64,000 nucleotides of DNA from the NCBI GenBank assembly GCA_046345315.1, contig JBKDKA010000022.1, positions 1 through 64,000 of the forward strand, written 5' to 3'. The number at the start of each line of letters is the position of its first letter. Within the stretch, counting starts at the first letter, position 1. This DNA comes from F1-80-MAGs062 sp046345315. GTDB lineage: Bacteria > Planctomycetota > Planctomycetia > Planctomycetales > Planctomycetaceae. Of this stretch, positions 10,301-17,780 are shown piece by piece. The notes beneath the pieces are model-generated. The model did no database searches, was not told where the DNA came from, and saw nothing but the letters and a program-made list of their open reading frames with translations. A program made the position numbers and the translations under genes.

Positions 10301-10482
10301 TTGAAGAAGTTCGCCGTCATCGTCCGTACCAGCGAGTCCTTTACATCAGCGGACATACAGACGACGAGATCGTTCGCCGTGAGATGACGAATGCCACGGA
10401 ATCATTTCTTCAGAAACCGTTTACGGCGCTCGGACTTGCTCGAAAAGTCCGGTCGGTACTTGATGCTGCCGGCGGCGGATAG
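7360..10482 (+). CDS. Hybrid sensor histidine kinase with five PAS domains and a receiver
   Basis: A 1040-residue soluble hybrid kinase. Five PAS-like repeats cover roughly residues 20-650. A HisKA domain follows with the phospho-acceptor His670 in GGVAHDFNNLLT. The ATPase domain shows the N box (NLVVNARDAM), VADSGHGM and GTGLGLAVVHG. A C-terminal receiver has Asp924/Asp925, phospho-acceptor Asp969 (ITDIVMPD) and Lys1019. No membrane segment is visible, so it likely senses an internal signal. ATG 7360 is preferred; an in-frame GTG at 7285 would overlap the hydrolase gene. No separate response regulator is adjacent, so output probably passes through another protein. Confidence 0.9.
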   Translation: MLPDPAFRKVLTSDGDAESLCDAVLSLSDDVIFLTDASGHVCYQNAAAAQWLRQFSVPDDSSGRQMLPGDVVRFISVVPDSDVLASDAPIRSQSALMTGETTLRGTVTRRKWSSADLQFSGIVSRIQFQNHQAAVSVSGTEQTRETGLAKEAVNELMSQAEEIAHPGSFDWDLQTGRLTWSEELYRIYGYTPGELEVSPEFFISHVLPEDQEKVQQTIQTAIQTLQPFRMEERIRRRDGEVRILESQGKILRNQEGQPERVIGACLDVTERKAAEETLRASEERIRSLIAAVAEGSVFQSTDGTIHECNESAERILGLTRDQMCGRTSMDPRWRAIHEDGSPFPGHEHPAMETIRTGKSVSNVIMGVHKPDGTLTWISINSEPMIGPGNIGIYGVVCSFADITEKYRAESELRKTADLLHAVTNGTTDAVFVKDRHGRYLMFNDAACQFVGRTIQQVIGFDDNDLFSPESAAFLMDRDQRIMRTEQVETEEETLTANGITRTYLATKGPYRNEKGEVIGVIGISRDITDRKRAEEERDRLWNNAPDPVCVVDFEGQFIQVNPAWSRVLGWSESETFSFRWQELIHADDLESATSAARRVKAGETVKSYETRWRCRDGSYRTLSWSSIPEAEVGRIYAFARDVTNEKLLGEQFRQSQKLEAVGRLAGGVAHDFNNLLTVINGHTELLLGSMAGSDRRRDQLMAIRDAGERAATLTSQLLALSRKAVIAPRVLDLNVVVDSAASLLRRLIGEHFMLNVLMTDRPALILADQSQVEQVIMNLVVNARDAMPSGGRILLQIEHVDAALIRSLEFETTNREADGISATGSCVALTVADSGHGMTDDVKSRIFEPFFTTKGVGKGTGLGLAVVHGVTQQFGGRISVESRLNAGTRFVIYFPECTDISRQPERGQLRRSVSGSETILLVEDDEAVRRITRMALESQGFHVLEASGAAMALRILADYTSDVHLLITDIVMPDMGGRQLVEEVRRHRPYQRVLYISGHTDDEIVRREMTNATESFLQKPFTALGLARKVRSVLDAAGGG

Positions 10483-10554
10483 AGCGAGCACGGGCGGAAA
10501 TCTCCGAGCAGAGCACAGTCATCACTCTGGATTGCGGGTGCACGCAGAATTCCA

Positions 10555-11748
10555 ATGATTCTTTTCAGGACGGGGTGTACGAGCATGGTGCTGTTCTCAG
10601 TCAGATCCTCTCACACGCAGCAGCATCTGTTGCACATGTTCCTCACATACGTCGTCGCAGTCACCTGCTGCGATTCGTTGTTCGCTGCTGTTGAGCCGGG
10701 TTCCGGGGACGCATCCTCTGTCGAGGGAATCCTGCTCACTCAGGCTGCGGAAGCTGGTGCAAAGGTCGACAGGGAGCCCACTGCTCCGCAGAAGCCTGCG
10801 GAGACAACGACAACCGACGAACTGCAGTATGTTCGAATTCGAAGGGATTCGAAGAATCTTGCTCAGGCGCTGGAGACTCCCGTCATCACGATGAAAGGGT
10901 CACGAAAGTTTCCGTCAGCTCAGGTTGATCTGATCGGAGCGATCCATCTCGGTGAACCCGAGTACTACACCCGGCTGAATCAGCTCTTCAAAAGTTATGA
11001 TGTGCTGCTCTATGAGGCCGTCATGCCGGAGGAAGCGGTGCGTCAGGGATTTCGGCCTGGTGGAGCTCGCGGTGCGGGACGACCGGAGTTATCCGATGAA
11101 GAAGAATGGAATGAAACCAAAATCGGGCTCGCAGCGATTTCAGTCCTGCAGCTGGGAATGAAGGACGCGCTGGGCCTTCAGTTTCAGCTTGCCGGTGTAG
11201 ATTACTCTGAAAGCAATTTCGTACACGCGGACATGACGTCGGAAGAATTTGAAGAGTCGATGCGGCGGCGGGGTGAGTCCTTTTCGGAGATGCTCGCGAA
11301 AGAAATGAGCAAAGCTATTGTGACTCAGCAGGAACAGAATCCGATTGCCACGAATCTGGATCTCATGCTGTCGGCATTGTCGTCAGATCGCTTTTTTCGA
11401 ATCCGTCGAATTGTCGCGGTTCAGCTTGCGAAGATGGATGAAGCAGAGGCGTTTTCCGGACCGGACGGAACCTCAACGATCATCACCGAACGGAACATCA
11501 AGGCCGTTAAGGTGCTTGATCGTGAACTGAAGCGAAAACGCCGGAAGATCGGAATCTTTTACGGTGCTGCTCATCTCGCCGACATGGAGAAACGAATTCA
11601 GACAGAACTCGGGTTCGAGCGAAGCGGGGAAACGTGGCTCACAGCCTGGAACCTGCGTCGGAACTCGGAAGCGACTTCGAAGAAAAGCGAGCAGAACGAA
11701 AAGGCGGGATCCCCGAATTCCGGTAGAGCCGTTCCCGGCAGGAAGTGA
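10555..11748 (+). CDS. TraB/GumN-family protein, probably exported
   Basis: A 397-residue protein with the two hallmark blocks of the TraB/PrgY/GumN family: IGAIHLGEPEYYTRLN near residue 124 and GIFYGAAHLADME near residue 337. The His and Glu residues in these blocks suggest metal-dependent proteolytic or related chemistry, not proven for this branch. The N-terminus has a hydrophobic run (LHMFLTYVVAVTCCDSLFA) that fits a signal peptide or anchor. ATG 10585 or 10636 could also be the start. The C-terminus is basic and low in complexity. The gene lies 72 bp after the hybrid kinase, same strand. Confidence 0.7.
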   Translation: MILFRTGCTSMVLFSVRSSHTQQHLLHMFLTYVVAVTCCDSLFAAVEPGSGDASSVEGILLTQAAEAGAKVDREPTAPQKPAETTTTDELQYVRIRRDSKNLAQALETPVITMKGSRKFPSAQVDLIGAIHLGEPEYYTRLNQLFKSYDVLLYEAVMPEEAVRQGFRPGGARGAGRPELSDEEEWNETKIGLAAISVLQLGMKDALGLQFQLAGVDYSESNFVHADMTSEEFEESMRRRGESFSEMLAKEMSKAIVTQQEQNPIATNLDLMLSALSSDRFFRIRRIVAVQLAKMDEAEAFSGPDGTSTIITERNIKAVKVLDRELKRKRRKIGIFYGAAHLADMEKRIQTELGFERSGETWLTAWNLRRNSEATSKKSEQNEKAGSPNSGRAVPGRK

Positions 11749-12073
11749 AGCTAGACTGCCTTGAAACCTTCGTGAGCCTTCGATTTACCGGCATCTGACC
11801 GTCATTACGACGTTTGTTCACTGCAAGGCGGTGTCAAACTGTGACTGCTGTACAGAATTGAAGTTTTTTTATGGAAAAAGTTGCTCTTCGGACAAAGGAT
11901 TCTGGAGAATACGACGGCATCCGGAGCAAATTCCCCTGAGAATCTCCAATACAGCCGCCGGAATCCGCTCAGCCTGATATTTCAGATCCGGATTCTGCGG
12001 AATCGTCACAAACAGTTCCAACACCTCGATGCCGTTCTGCGTAGGAAAACTGCGAGCAGAAAGGCGTTCTGAA
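11749..12073 (+). other. Intergenic stretch without a recognised gene
   Basis: Lies between the TraB-like gene and the ECF sigma factor and probably holds the sigma-factor promoter. Reading frames on both strands run through it, but none starts convincingly or resembles a family. A T-run occurs at 11863-11870 without an upstream stem. Confidence 0.5.
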
Positions 12074-12718
12074 ATGCAGACCATGTCCGAGCCGGACGCA
12101 GAAAACCTGTCGTACGACATGACGGAGCCGGACTCCGGGGATGTCGTCTTCGCTGCCAGTGAAGCCCGGCTGGTCAATAGTGCTCGGAACGGCGACCAGG
12201 AAGCCTTCGGAACCTTGTTTGCTCGGTACGAACGTCGTGTGCTGAAGGTGATTCGGCGTTTTGTTCCTGACTCGGAACTTGCTCTGGACCTGATGCAGGA
12301 ATCGTTTCTCCGTGCATACGAGCGACTTGATCAGTTTGATCCGTCTCGTCGGTTTGGACCGTGGCTGTTTCGGCTGGCAGTGAACCTGACTTATGATCAT
12401 CTGCGTCGGCAGAAGCGGCGTGGAAAATGGTCATTGTTCAGTGAGGCTGGCGACGGCGACGGTCCGGATCCATCTGCAGCTGATCCGAGGGCTCATCAGG
12501 ATCTGGCTCAGGAAGTTCATACGGTTCTCGAACAGATTCCGGAAACGTATCGGACAGTGCTGATTCTTCGCGATCTTGAGGGATTCTGCACGTCGGAAGT
12601 GGCTGCCGTGACAGAGCGGACCGAAGCGACCGTTCGATGGCGACTTGCGGAGGCTCGCAAAATGTTCAAGGAAGCCTGGGAGCGTCGCGAACAGTGTATC
12701 GAGAGAGAACGTTACTGA
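12074..12718 (+). CDS. ECF-type RNA polymerase sigma factor
   Basis: A 214-residue sigma-70-family protein. Region 2 runs from about residue 35 (LVNSARNGDQEAFGTLFARY) through DLMQESFLRAYERLDQFD and PWLFRLAVNLTYDHLRR. Region 4 contains LEQIPETYRTVLILRDLEG and the helix-turn-helix segment CTSEVAAVTERTEATVRWRL. ATG 12074 was chosen because it precedes the conserved part and has a weak AAAGG upstream. ATG 12083 is equally possible, while a longer frame from 12029 has no support. The anti-sigma gene follows after 34 bp. Inducing signal is unknown. Confidence 0.9.
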   Translation: MQTMSEPDAENLSYDMTEPDSGDVVFAASEARLVNSARNGDQEAFGTLFARYERRVLKVIRRFVPDSELALDLMQESFLRAYERLDQFDPSRRFGPWLFRLAVNLTYDHLRRQKRRGKWSLFSEAGDGDGPDPSAADPRAHQDLAQEVHTVLEQIPETYRTVLILRDLEGFCTSEVAAVTERTEATVRWRLAEARKMFKEAWERREQCIERERY

Positions 12719-12752
12719 CGTATTGCTGGTTACTGGGAAAAGGAATTGAACG

Positions 12753-13364
12753 ATGAATTGCGCTGATGCACGTCATCTGATTCACCTGGATGCGGGAAAC
12801 GACCTGCATTCGGAAGAAGAGCATGATCTGGCTGGTCACATGGAATGCTGTGCAGACTGCCGGTCGTACCATTCCCGGATGCTGCAGGCGATGAGTGCTC
12901 TTCAGGCTCTGCGTGATTTCGATACGGAAGTTTCTGTGTCTGGTCGCGGACTTTCAGAAGGCTCGCGGTCTTCATCGTCTGTCAAAAGCAGTGGTTCCGG
13001 GAGTCATCGAGTATCGTCGGATTCCTGGGCGGCGCTGGCGTCTCGATTGCCGCCGAGAAGCCGAACTCGACCTGTAACTCGCCGATTCAACATGCAGGTG
13101 GCGGTGCTGAGTGTGTGTTCGCTGGCGCTGGCGGTCGTCACGACGATTCAGGCTCTTCCGACAGCAAACACATCCCTGTCTTCAGTTGCCGTTCCGGAGC
13201 GAATGAGCGGAACGCCGGTTTACTGGGGAAATTCTCCTTCGGTGATTCCAGCGGGGTATCTGGCGCCTCAGTCGCTGAGCGGCGGGGCATTTTCAGATTC
13301 TGAGCCACAGAATTCCGTCGCGATTCCCTGGACGGACAAATCAGAGGCTCCGCAGTCCTTCTGA
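12753..13364 (+). CDS. Membrane anti-sigma factor with zinc-finger domain
   Basis: A 203-residue protein whose N-terminus MNCADARHLIHLDAGNDL leads to the anti-sigma zinc-finger pattern H-x3-C-x2-C in GHMECCADC (about residues 29-36). After a Ser-rich linker, one transmembrane helix (AVLSVCSLALAVVTTIQAL, about residues 113-131) is followed by a short, probably periplasmic tail. It lies directly downstream of the ECF sigma gene and probably holds that sigma factor at the membrane until a signal arrives. The tail has no recognisable sensor domain. Confidence 0.8.
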   Translation: MNCADARHLIHLDAGNDLHSEEEHDLAGHMECCADCRSYHSRMLQAMSALQALRDFDTEVSVSGRGLSEGSRSSSSVKSSGSGSHRVSSDSWAALASRLPPRSRTRPVTRRFNMQVAVLSVCSLALAVVTTIQALPTANTSLSSVAVPERMSGTPVYWGNSPSVIPAGYLAPQSLSGGAFSDSEPQNSVAIPWTDKSEAPQSF

Positions 13365-13454
13365 AACTGCTGTGGCAGCCTGAACGTATTCTGGCAGCGA
13401 CCGACAGACTGCTTTCAGGCAGTGGCTCCGGCGAACAATATTGAAAATCAAATG

Positions 13455-13490
13455 AACGGGCAGAAGGATCAGATTCTTCTGCCCGTTTTT
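13455..13490 (+). terminator. Rho-independent terminator after the sigma/anti-sigma pair
   Basis: A perfect 12-bp stem, AACGGGCAGAAG (13455-13466) and CTTCTGCCCGTT (13476-13487), closes a 9-nt loop and is followed by a T-run. It lies about 90 bp after the anti-sigma stop and is one of the clearest intrinsic terminators in the window. Confidence 0.9.
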
Positions 13491-13709
13491 CTTCGCCACT
13501 GTCGCTGATCGACGCGGTTTGTGCGGGGTCTGAGGAAAAGATGCCAAACTGCTCGATCCGCTGTGGCAGTTCCGGGATTGACGGGTAAGATTGCCGGAAA
13601 CTGACGGCAGATGCTTGGCTGTTTTCATGCCTCGCGCGCCGAATTCCGTGCCTCGGTGGGTTACAGCCGGGGCCACTTTTCCTCCCTCATTGATCCCGAC
13701 TTCGACTCC

Positions 13710-15179
13710 ATGAGTTCACTTCCCATCATCGATCTGTCTGAAACTGGTCCTGTCACGGGGCTGCAGTCCGGAGCACTCGGCACCGGGCCGAGTCGAGGCA
13801 CCTACGCATTCGTGAGCCTGGGCTGTCCGAAGAACCTGGTCGACAGCGAAAAAATGCTGGGAAACCTCGCTGTTGAGGGGTATACGCTCGTCTCGGAACC
13901 CGAGGGCGCAGATTTTGTCATCGTCAACACCTGCGGATTCATCGAAAGTTCGCGGCTCGAGTCGCGATCCGTGATTCAGGAAATGCTCGACCTGAAGAAG
14001 GCCGGGAAAACACGTGGTGTCATCGTTGCGGGGTGTCTTCCGGAGCGGCTTGAAGAAGGTGGACTGCTGAAAGAGATGCCGGACATTGACCATGTGGTCG
14101 GTGTCTTCGGCCGTGACGAGATTGCTCGAGTGGCCGATCGCCTCGTGGGTGGAATCCGGGAGCAGCGCGAATTGTTTCGCCCCGCTCCGATTCGAGCTCT
14201 TGATGATCGAGCTCGGCTTCGAATCACGCCTCAGCATTACGCTTACCTGAAGATTTCAGAAGGTTGTGATCGGACCTGCACGTTCTGCTCCATTCCCGGA
14301 ATGCGAGGGAAGCACGTCACCAAGCCGATCGAAATGATTCTCGAAGAGGCCAGAGAACTTGTTGCCGACGGAGTCCGTGAGCTGATTCTGGTAGCACAGG
14401 ATACCACTTATTACGGTCTGGATCTTTACGGCGAAGTGCGTCTGGCCGAGCTCCTGCGTCAGCTGCACACGGTGGAAGGGCTGGACTGGATTCGGCTGAT
14501 GTATCTTTATCCGATCAATTTCACCGACGAGGTGATCGATGTGATCGCGGAGTCACCTCTGATTCTTCCGTACCTTGATATGCCACTTCAGCACATCAAT
14601 TCTGCGGTTCTGAAACGCATGCAGCGGCGAGTCAGTTCAGAGCAGACTCGGGAACTGGTGCACAAGCTTCGGGAACGTATCCCGAACCTTGTCATGCGAA
14701 CGACGTTCATCGCGGGATTTCCTGGTGAGACGGATGCACAGTTCGAAGAGCTGAGAGATTTCGTCGCCGAAATGCGGTTCGAACGGATGGGTGTGTTTAC
14801 CTATTCTCTGGAACCCGGAACTCCGGCTGTGAAGCTCGATGGTCACCTGCCGGAGGAAGTGAAAGAAGCACGTCGCGATGAGCTGATGGCGCTGCAGCAG
14901 CAGATCGCCTTTGAGCATGCCGACTCGCTCATCGGCTACGAAGTCGATGTCATGATCGACGAACAGCTGGAAGAGGGAGTTTGGGCCGGAAGATCGTACG
15001 CAGACGCGCCGGAGATTGATTCGACAGTTTTCGTCAGCGGGGAAGGACTTGAACCGGGTGACCTCGTACCAGTGGAGATCATAGAACGACAGGATTATGA
15101 TCTCACGGGAATGCTGTCAATGAGTGGTGACGGCGACGAGATGGACGATGAAGAATCAGAGAGCTCGGAATCTCGCTGA
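13710..15179 (+). CDS. rimO: Ribosomal protein S12 methylthiotransferase RimO
   Basis: A radical-SAM enzyme that methylthiolates the conserved aspartate of ribosomal protein S12. The N-terminal domain shows FVSLGCPKNLVDSEKMLG, NTCGFIESS and AGCLPE, the three cysteines of the auxiliary cluster. The radical-SAM motif is CDRTCTFCSIPGMRG, and a TRAM-like domain ends the protein. ATG 13710 gives a 489-residue protein. An upstream ATG at 13611 would add 33 residues with no family resemblance. The last 15 residues are acidic. pgsA follows 77 bp downstream on the same strand. Confidence 0.93.
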   Translation: MSSLPIIDLSETGPVTGLQSGALGTGPSRGTYAFVSLGCPKNLVDSEKMLGNLAVEGYTLVSEPEGADFVIVNTCGFIESSRLESRSVIQEMLDLKKAGKTRGVIVAGCLPERLEEGGLLKEMPDIDHVVGVFGRDEIARVADRLVGGIREQRELFRPAPIRALDDRARLRITPQHYAYLKISEGCDRTCTFCSIPGMRGKHVTKPIEMILEEARELVADGVRELILVAQDTTYYGLDLYGEVRLAELLRQLHTVEGLDWIRLMYLYPINFTDEVIDVIAESPLILPYLDMPLQHINSAVLKRMQRRVSSEQTRELVHKLRERIPNLVMRTTFIAGFPGETDAQFEELRDFVAEMRFERMGVFTYSLEPGTPAVKLDGHLPEEVKEARRDELMALQQQIAFEHADSLIGYEVDVMIDEQLEEGVWAGRSYADAPEIDSTVFVSGEGLEPGDLVPVEIIERQDYDLTGMLSMSGDGDEMDDEESESSESR

Positions 15180-15256
15180 GGTCTCTCGCAGGTTCTCCAT
15201 CACGCAGGCAGACGCGTTCAGAATCTTTACTTTGTTTCATCAGGACGTCTCGGTTC

Positions 15257-15874
15257 ATGTCGTCGGATACTTCGTCGCAATCTGCAGCAGCTTCGCGGCG
15301 CGTCTTTGGCCGCGAATCGCTCAATTTGCCGAATCTGATCACGCTGAGCCGGCTGATACTGGCCTTCCTTCTGTTTGCACTGATTGCCGCGGGCGGATGG
15401 TGGATTACATCCGCTGTGCTTTTCGTGTTCGCTGCAACAACAGACGCTCTTGATGGCTATCTCGCCAGACGCTATGGGCAGATCACGGTGCTTGGAAGGA
15501 TTCTGGATCCGTTCGTCGACAAGATCATCGTCTGTGGTACGTTTATTTTTCTGATGAAGCCACCCGGTGACCTCGATGCCGGTGTCTCCGCCTGGATGGT
15601 GACGACAATCATCGGCCGAGAGATGTTCGTCTCCACACTGCGAGGCCTGCTTGAGAAAGAAGGCAAGGACTTCTCCGCCAGTTTCAGCGGAAAGGCCAAG
15701 ATGGCTCTTCAGTGCGTAGCCGTGACACTCTGCCTTGCATCGCTTTCACCGGCGCTGAATGAGTTGCCGATGTTTCTGACTCTGCGGAGTGTCGTTCTGA
15801 TCGCAGCTGTCATCGTGACCGTGTGGAGCGGCCTGATCTACGTGTTTCGCGGAGCAGCACTGCTGCAGGAATGA
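15257..15874 (+). CDS. pgsA: CDP-diacylglycerol-glycerol-3-phosphate 3-phosphatidyltransferase
   Basis: A 205-residue integral membrane enzyme making phosphatidylglycerol phosphate, the committed step to phosphatidylglycerol and cardiolipin. After NLPNLITLSRLILAF the CDP-alcohol phosphotransferase motif appears as DALDGYLARRYG followed by GRILDPFVDK. Several hydrophobic helices follow. It probably shares a transcript with rimO, and its 3' end faces a repeat-filled convergent gap. The motif alone could fit another CDP-alcohol transferase, but length and N-terminus favour PgsA. Confidence 0.88.
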   Translation: MSSDTSSQSAAASRRVFGRESLNLPNLITLSRLILAFLLFALIAAGGWWITSAVLFVFAATTDALDGYLARRYGQITVLGRILDPFVDKIIVCGTFIFLMKPPGDLDAGVSAWMVTTIIGREMFVSTLRGLLEKEGKDFSASFSGKAKMALQCVAVTLCLASLSPALNELPMFLTLRSVVLIAAVIVTVWSGLIYVFRGAALLQE

Positions 15875-15941
15875 TCTCGGCGAACAGATCGAACAGCGCC
15901 CTGCTCTTTGCTGAAACGACCGATGGTTCTGAAATGAGCTC

Positions 15942-16088
15942 TAACTGGACAGCGCCATGTTCCAGGAAAGTCAGGAAAGGCGGAACCTCGTCAAGGCCAC
16001 AATCCGGGAGGGCGAGGCTCCTGCCGAGCCGTCTTCACGGGCGACGTTAATTGGCCGAAGCGGCTCAGCAGGAGCTTCGCCCTCCCTG
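15942..16088 (+). repeat. 147-bp dispersed element, family B, copy 1
   Basis: Begins TAACTGGACAGCGCCATGTT and ends with CTTCGCCCTCCCTG. It is nearly identical and equal in length to 24477-24623. Inside, GGGAGGGCGAGGCTCCTGCC and a mirrored GGCTCAGCAGGAGCTTCGCC form long inverted arms. In one frame it reads EGEAPAEP...GSAGASPS, a known source of false small proteins. It lies in the convergent gap between pgsA and the DUF1080 gene. Confidence 0.85.
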
Positions 16089-16243
16089 CAGGGTGTGGTA
16101 AACGATATTCCTCGAACCGGATTGCCTCATTCGCTCACCGATGATGAGGTAACGATGGAATCAGTATACGACTTCGTTGGCACAAGTCATTTGCTGGTAA
16201 TCATTTCCCGCGTCTTCAACACGAAACATGGTGCTGTCCAGCC

Positions 16244-16375
16244 AGGGCATTGTCAGTCATCAATTGATGGAAAACGAAACGTAGTTCTTGTGTGCCACTG
16301 GCTATGCCAGTGCTGTTGGTTCAGGAACACTGGCATAGCCAGTGGCACACATCAATGGATCGTTGACAGAGCTCT
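16244..16375 (+). repeat. 132-bp palindromic element, family A, copy 1
   Basis: Two 23-nt arms (16290-16312 and 16328-16350) around GCCACTGGCTATGCCAGTG are exact reverse complements with a 15-nt spacer. Each arm holds its own small palindrome. Outer ends AGGGCATTGTCA and TGACAGAGCTCT resemble terminal inverted repeats (9 of 12 match). The right end runs into the stop codon of the DUF1080 gene (TAG, 16374-16376 on the minus strand). Together with family B it fills the gap 15875-16373. Confidence 0.8.
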
Positions 16376-17699
16376 ATGGCAGCGACTTGATCCGAATCAT
16401 CCGGAATTCGACCGGATCATTGTGGCCTGCCAGTCCGAAGTACCCCGTCTTGTTGTCTTTGCCGGGATGGGGCGTGTTACCCATGAACTCCGTCACCTGG
16501 GCGAGATCCGAATCAACGATCAGATTTCCGTTGAGCTCAATTCGGATGCGGCTGCCGTCCACGACAACTTCATGGTAGTTCCAGTCACCCGCAGGTCGAA
16601 GATAGCCACGCGGTGCTGCCACCATCCCATAGAGCGAACCGTGGTACTGGCGTTTGTCCAGGTTCGCATACATTGGGTGCTCAGAATCCAGCAGCTGGAT
16701 TTCGCACATCGCGTCGTAAGCGGGCGTTCCTTTTGAAGGTGTCCGAATAGCAAGCCCGTTGTTACCGCCCGGTGGCACCTTGAACTCGACTCGCACTGCG
16801 AAGTTGGCGTATTCGTCTTTCGTGTGCAGTGTGCCGCCGTGTCCCGGACGACAGCGAATGACCCCGTTTGCTGCTTCATAATTCTCAACGGCGCCCGCCC
16901 AGCCGGTCAGATCTTTTCCATTGAACAGGTCCTGGTATCCTTCCGCGTCGTGATCAGCGAGAATGCGATTGGCTTCTTCTGCGGGGATCTCCCGAATCCG
17001 GATGTTTCTCCAGCGGATTTCTCCACCGTGTGTCTGAAGGTGAATCGCCCCCTGATAAAACAGCGGTGCTGCTCGGTCCCAAAAGTTCTCCAGCAGAGCG
17101 TTGTCGACAACCAGTTTTTCGTTCAGCCAGACGGTTGTTCGAGCACCAATCTGGCGAATGCGGAACGAGTTCCATTCGCCGAAGGCTTTATCTGCGAGAA
17201 CCAGAGGGTCTTTCCCTTTTGCACCCTGACCATTATTCCAGAGACCGCCACTGCCCTTGTCTGCTCCCAGAGGAAACTTCGCCTTGTCGGTGTAGTCCCA
17301 GATCTGGACCTGGGGCGTTCCCTTCAGATAGATGCCACTGTCGGCGAGAGCCACCGTTTGGTAATCAATCACGAGTTCATAGTCGGTGAACTGCTCGTCG
17401 GTGACGAGGTATGCCCCGTGACCATCGTTGATCAGTTCACCATTCTCAACTCGCCAGTGCTTCTTCGCGTCTTCAGTCCATTCGGCCAGTTTCGCATCCC
17501 GCTCCGACTGAGACATTTCAGCCAGTTTGATGGGACTGAAATGAGGCATCCCGTGCCAGCCTGTGAGGTCTTTTCCGTTGAACAGGTCGCGGAAACCATC
17601 CTGCGCCATCGTTGAGCTGATTCCGGAATTCAGAATCACCACGACAAAGAACACGGCGACGCCGACAATCAGACGGAAAGTACATCGAACAGATGACAT
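16374..17699 (-). CDS. Secreted protein with two DUF1080 (3-keto-disaccharide hydrolase-like) domains
   Basis: A 441-residue protein with a hydrophobic signal segment (about residues 8-31) ending near SSTMAQ. Two copies of the DUF1080 fold follow. Each opens with a near-identical block, FRDLFNGKDLTGWHG (about 35-50) and YQDLFNGKDLTGWAG (about 257-271). Each then has beta-sandwich segments such as SGIYLKGTPQVQIWD and GLAIRTPSKG. DUF1080 (PF06439) resembles laminarin/GH16-like sandwiches and includes 3-keto-glycoside hydrolases. It is one of the most expanded families in planctomycetes. Substrate is not determinable. Confidence 0.85.
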   Translation of the reverse strand: MSSVRCTFRLIVGVAVFFVVVILNSGISSTMAQDGFRDLFNGKDLTGWHGMPHFSPIKLAEMSQSERDAKLAEWTEDAKKHWRVENGELINDGHGAYLVTDEQFTDYELVIDYQTVALADSGIYLKGTPQVQIWDYTDKAKFPLGADKGSGGLWNNGQGAKGKDPLVLADKAFGEWNSFRIRQIGARTTVWLNEKLVVDNALLENFWDRAAPLFYQGAIHLQTHGGEIRWRNIRIREIPAEEANRILADHDAEGYQDLFNGKDLTGWAGAVENYEAANGVIRCRPGHGGTLHTKDEYANFAVRVEFKVPPGGNNGLAIRTPSKGTPAYDAMCEIQLLDSEHPMYANLDKRQYHGSLYGMVAAPRGYLRPAGDWNYHEVVVDGSRIRIELNGNLIVDSDLAQVTEFMGNTPHPGKDNKTGYFGLAGHNDPVEFRMIRIKSLP

Positions 17700-17780
17700 A
17701 AGGGAACATGTCCGGTGAGAGTAAAAGTGATCGGCGGGACGGAGTCGAGGCAGGGCGACACTGACTGAATCAGGAATTCG

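Noticed and set aside
11869..12177. Minus-strand frame of 102 codons before the sigma factor
   Set aside because: Looks protein-like in part, but the opposite strand does too, it overlaps the sigma gene start, and no family or ribosome-binding site supports it.
13611..13709. 33-residue N-terminal extension of RimO
   Set aside because: No similarity to the family and no better ribosome-binding site than at 13710.
15957..16736. Plus-strand frame of 259 codons over the pgsA-DUF1080 gap
   Set aside because: Made of family B and A repeat text (EGEAPAEP, GSAGASPS) then antisense of the DUF1080 gene; no family-like sequence.
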